This document shows positions 63,560 to 64,000 of a stretch of DNA of 64,000 nt, piece after piece. Below the pieces are notes generated by a model, which searched no databases, had not been told where the DNA came from, and saw only the letters and a list, made by a program, of their open reading frames with translations. The DNA comes from CAVRAW01 sp963716135. GTDB taxonomy: Bacteria > Planctomycetota > Planctomycetia > Pirellulales > JADZDJ01. The stretch lies in assembly GCA_963716135.1 (NCBI GenBank), contig OY970289.1, forward strand, positions 1,674,001-1,738,000, read 5' to 3'. Made by a program: the position numbers and the translations under genes. Positions within the stretch are counted from its first letter, which is position 1. Each line of letters begins with the position of its first letter.

Positions 63560-64000
63560 CTACTCTAGCCCATACAAGCCCGCCGGGGGCAGGTCGATGG
63601 TGCCTCGCGTGACAGATTGATTGCGGCCGAGGAACCGCGGGATGAGGTTGATGGTGAAGCCCACGTTGTTGCGGCTGGCGTCGACGTTCAAGCCGACCAT
63701 GAACAAGAACGAATCGCCGACGCGCGTGAGCCGGAAGTTTTCGCCGATATTGCCTTGCTGGCCGAGTTCATACGATAAGCCAAATGTCGAAAGCCATTTG
63801 GGCGTCATTCGGTAGGTGTAGCTGGTGGTGATGACATTGGCGTCGACCGGGCCCCCTTCGAAGGTGTTGAAGCCCAGGTACAAGCTGCCGCGCGGCGGGC
63901 GCGTGAGAAATCCGCCGAAGGTGGCCCACTTCTGGCCGTCGCCGCCGGGCGCGGTGAAGAAGTCGAAGCCGCCGTAGCTTAAAAGCGTCAGCCGATCGCC
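63560..64000 (-). CDS. C-terminal part of a beta-rich, possibly outer-membrane protein
   Basis: Only the last about 146 residues are in the window; the gene continues past the right edge. The visible part alternates polar and hydrophobic residues (VITTSYTYRMTPKWLSTFGL, FLFMVGLNVDASRNNVGFTI), as in transmembrane beta-strands, and ends LYGLE. Ends without a clear C-terminal Phe, so the barrel assignment is tentative. No named family. Confidence 0.6.
   Translation of the reverse strand, partial: GDRLTLLSYGGFDFFTAPGGDGQKWATFGGFLTRPPRGSLYLGFNTFEGGPVDANVITTSYTYRMTPKWLSTFGLSYELGQQGNIGENFRLTRVGDSFLFMVGLNVDASRNNVGFTINLIPRFLGRNQSVTRGTIDLPPAGLYGLE

Overview
The window reads as a GC-rich chromosomal segment of a planctomycete (phylum Planctomycetota, probably a Pirellula-like member of the Planctomycetia). 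This is an inference from gene content: three DUF1559 proteins, one with a pseudopilin-type N-terminus and an H-x9-DG signature; a TlpA-like redoxin with a carboxypeptidase-regulatory-like N-terminal part; an elongation factor G whose G1 motif is HIDSGKTT; and several conserved but unnamed planctomycete families. I see no rRNA, tRNA, IS element, prophage or CRISPR array. The content is mostly housekeeping, in short operons on both strands.

Layout. 1-4 kb: an unnamed membrane protein cut by the left edge, a small membrane protein, a TPR protein, a ParA-type ATPase and a one-TM protein. 4-14 kb: aroB, a PAS histidine kinase with a FixJ-type regulator, dprA, a HIT hydrolase, a GAF-AAA-Fis sigma-54 activator, fabI and a Nudix hydrolase. 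14-21.5 kb: a secreted HEVTH protein, then minus-strand cdsA/plsC and pntA-pntAB-pntB with a J-domain/leucine-rich-repeat fusion. 21.7-28 kb: two tandem DUF1559 proteins, rplM-rpsI, a S41 protease and folC. 28-33 kb: an ABC ATPase, a large permease and a big unknown protein. 33-42 kb: an aldehyde dehydrogenase, a BtuF-like protein, lepB-lptB, a metallophosphoesterase and two signalling proteins. 42-46 kb: sdhCAB. 46-52 kb: a pseudopilin-like DUF1559 protein, a TlpA-like redoxin, fusA and doxX. 52-56 kb: a MacB/LolCDE-like ABC transporter. 56-64 kb: small proteins, an M20 peptidase, rlmN, an unknown 598-aa protein, a MazG-like pyrophosphatase, larC, dgkA and a truncated beta-rich protein.

Two window-wide patterns stand out. 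First, thirteen genes carry 16 apparent frameshifts, even in normally indispensable genes (aroB, sdhA, sdhB, fabI's neighbour regulator). Most can be repaired by changing one base, or one GC dinucleotide, often at a homopolymer. This points to uncorrected assembly indels rather than mass pseudogenisation, so those genes are given as single features spanning the shift. Second, the gaps between genes hold several families of short repeats: 7-8 nt words in tandem, often facing each other as inverted arms, and compact perfect palindromes. They sit within a few bases of start or stop codons, and one supplies the stop codon of a gene. These repeats are the least explained structure in the window.
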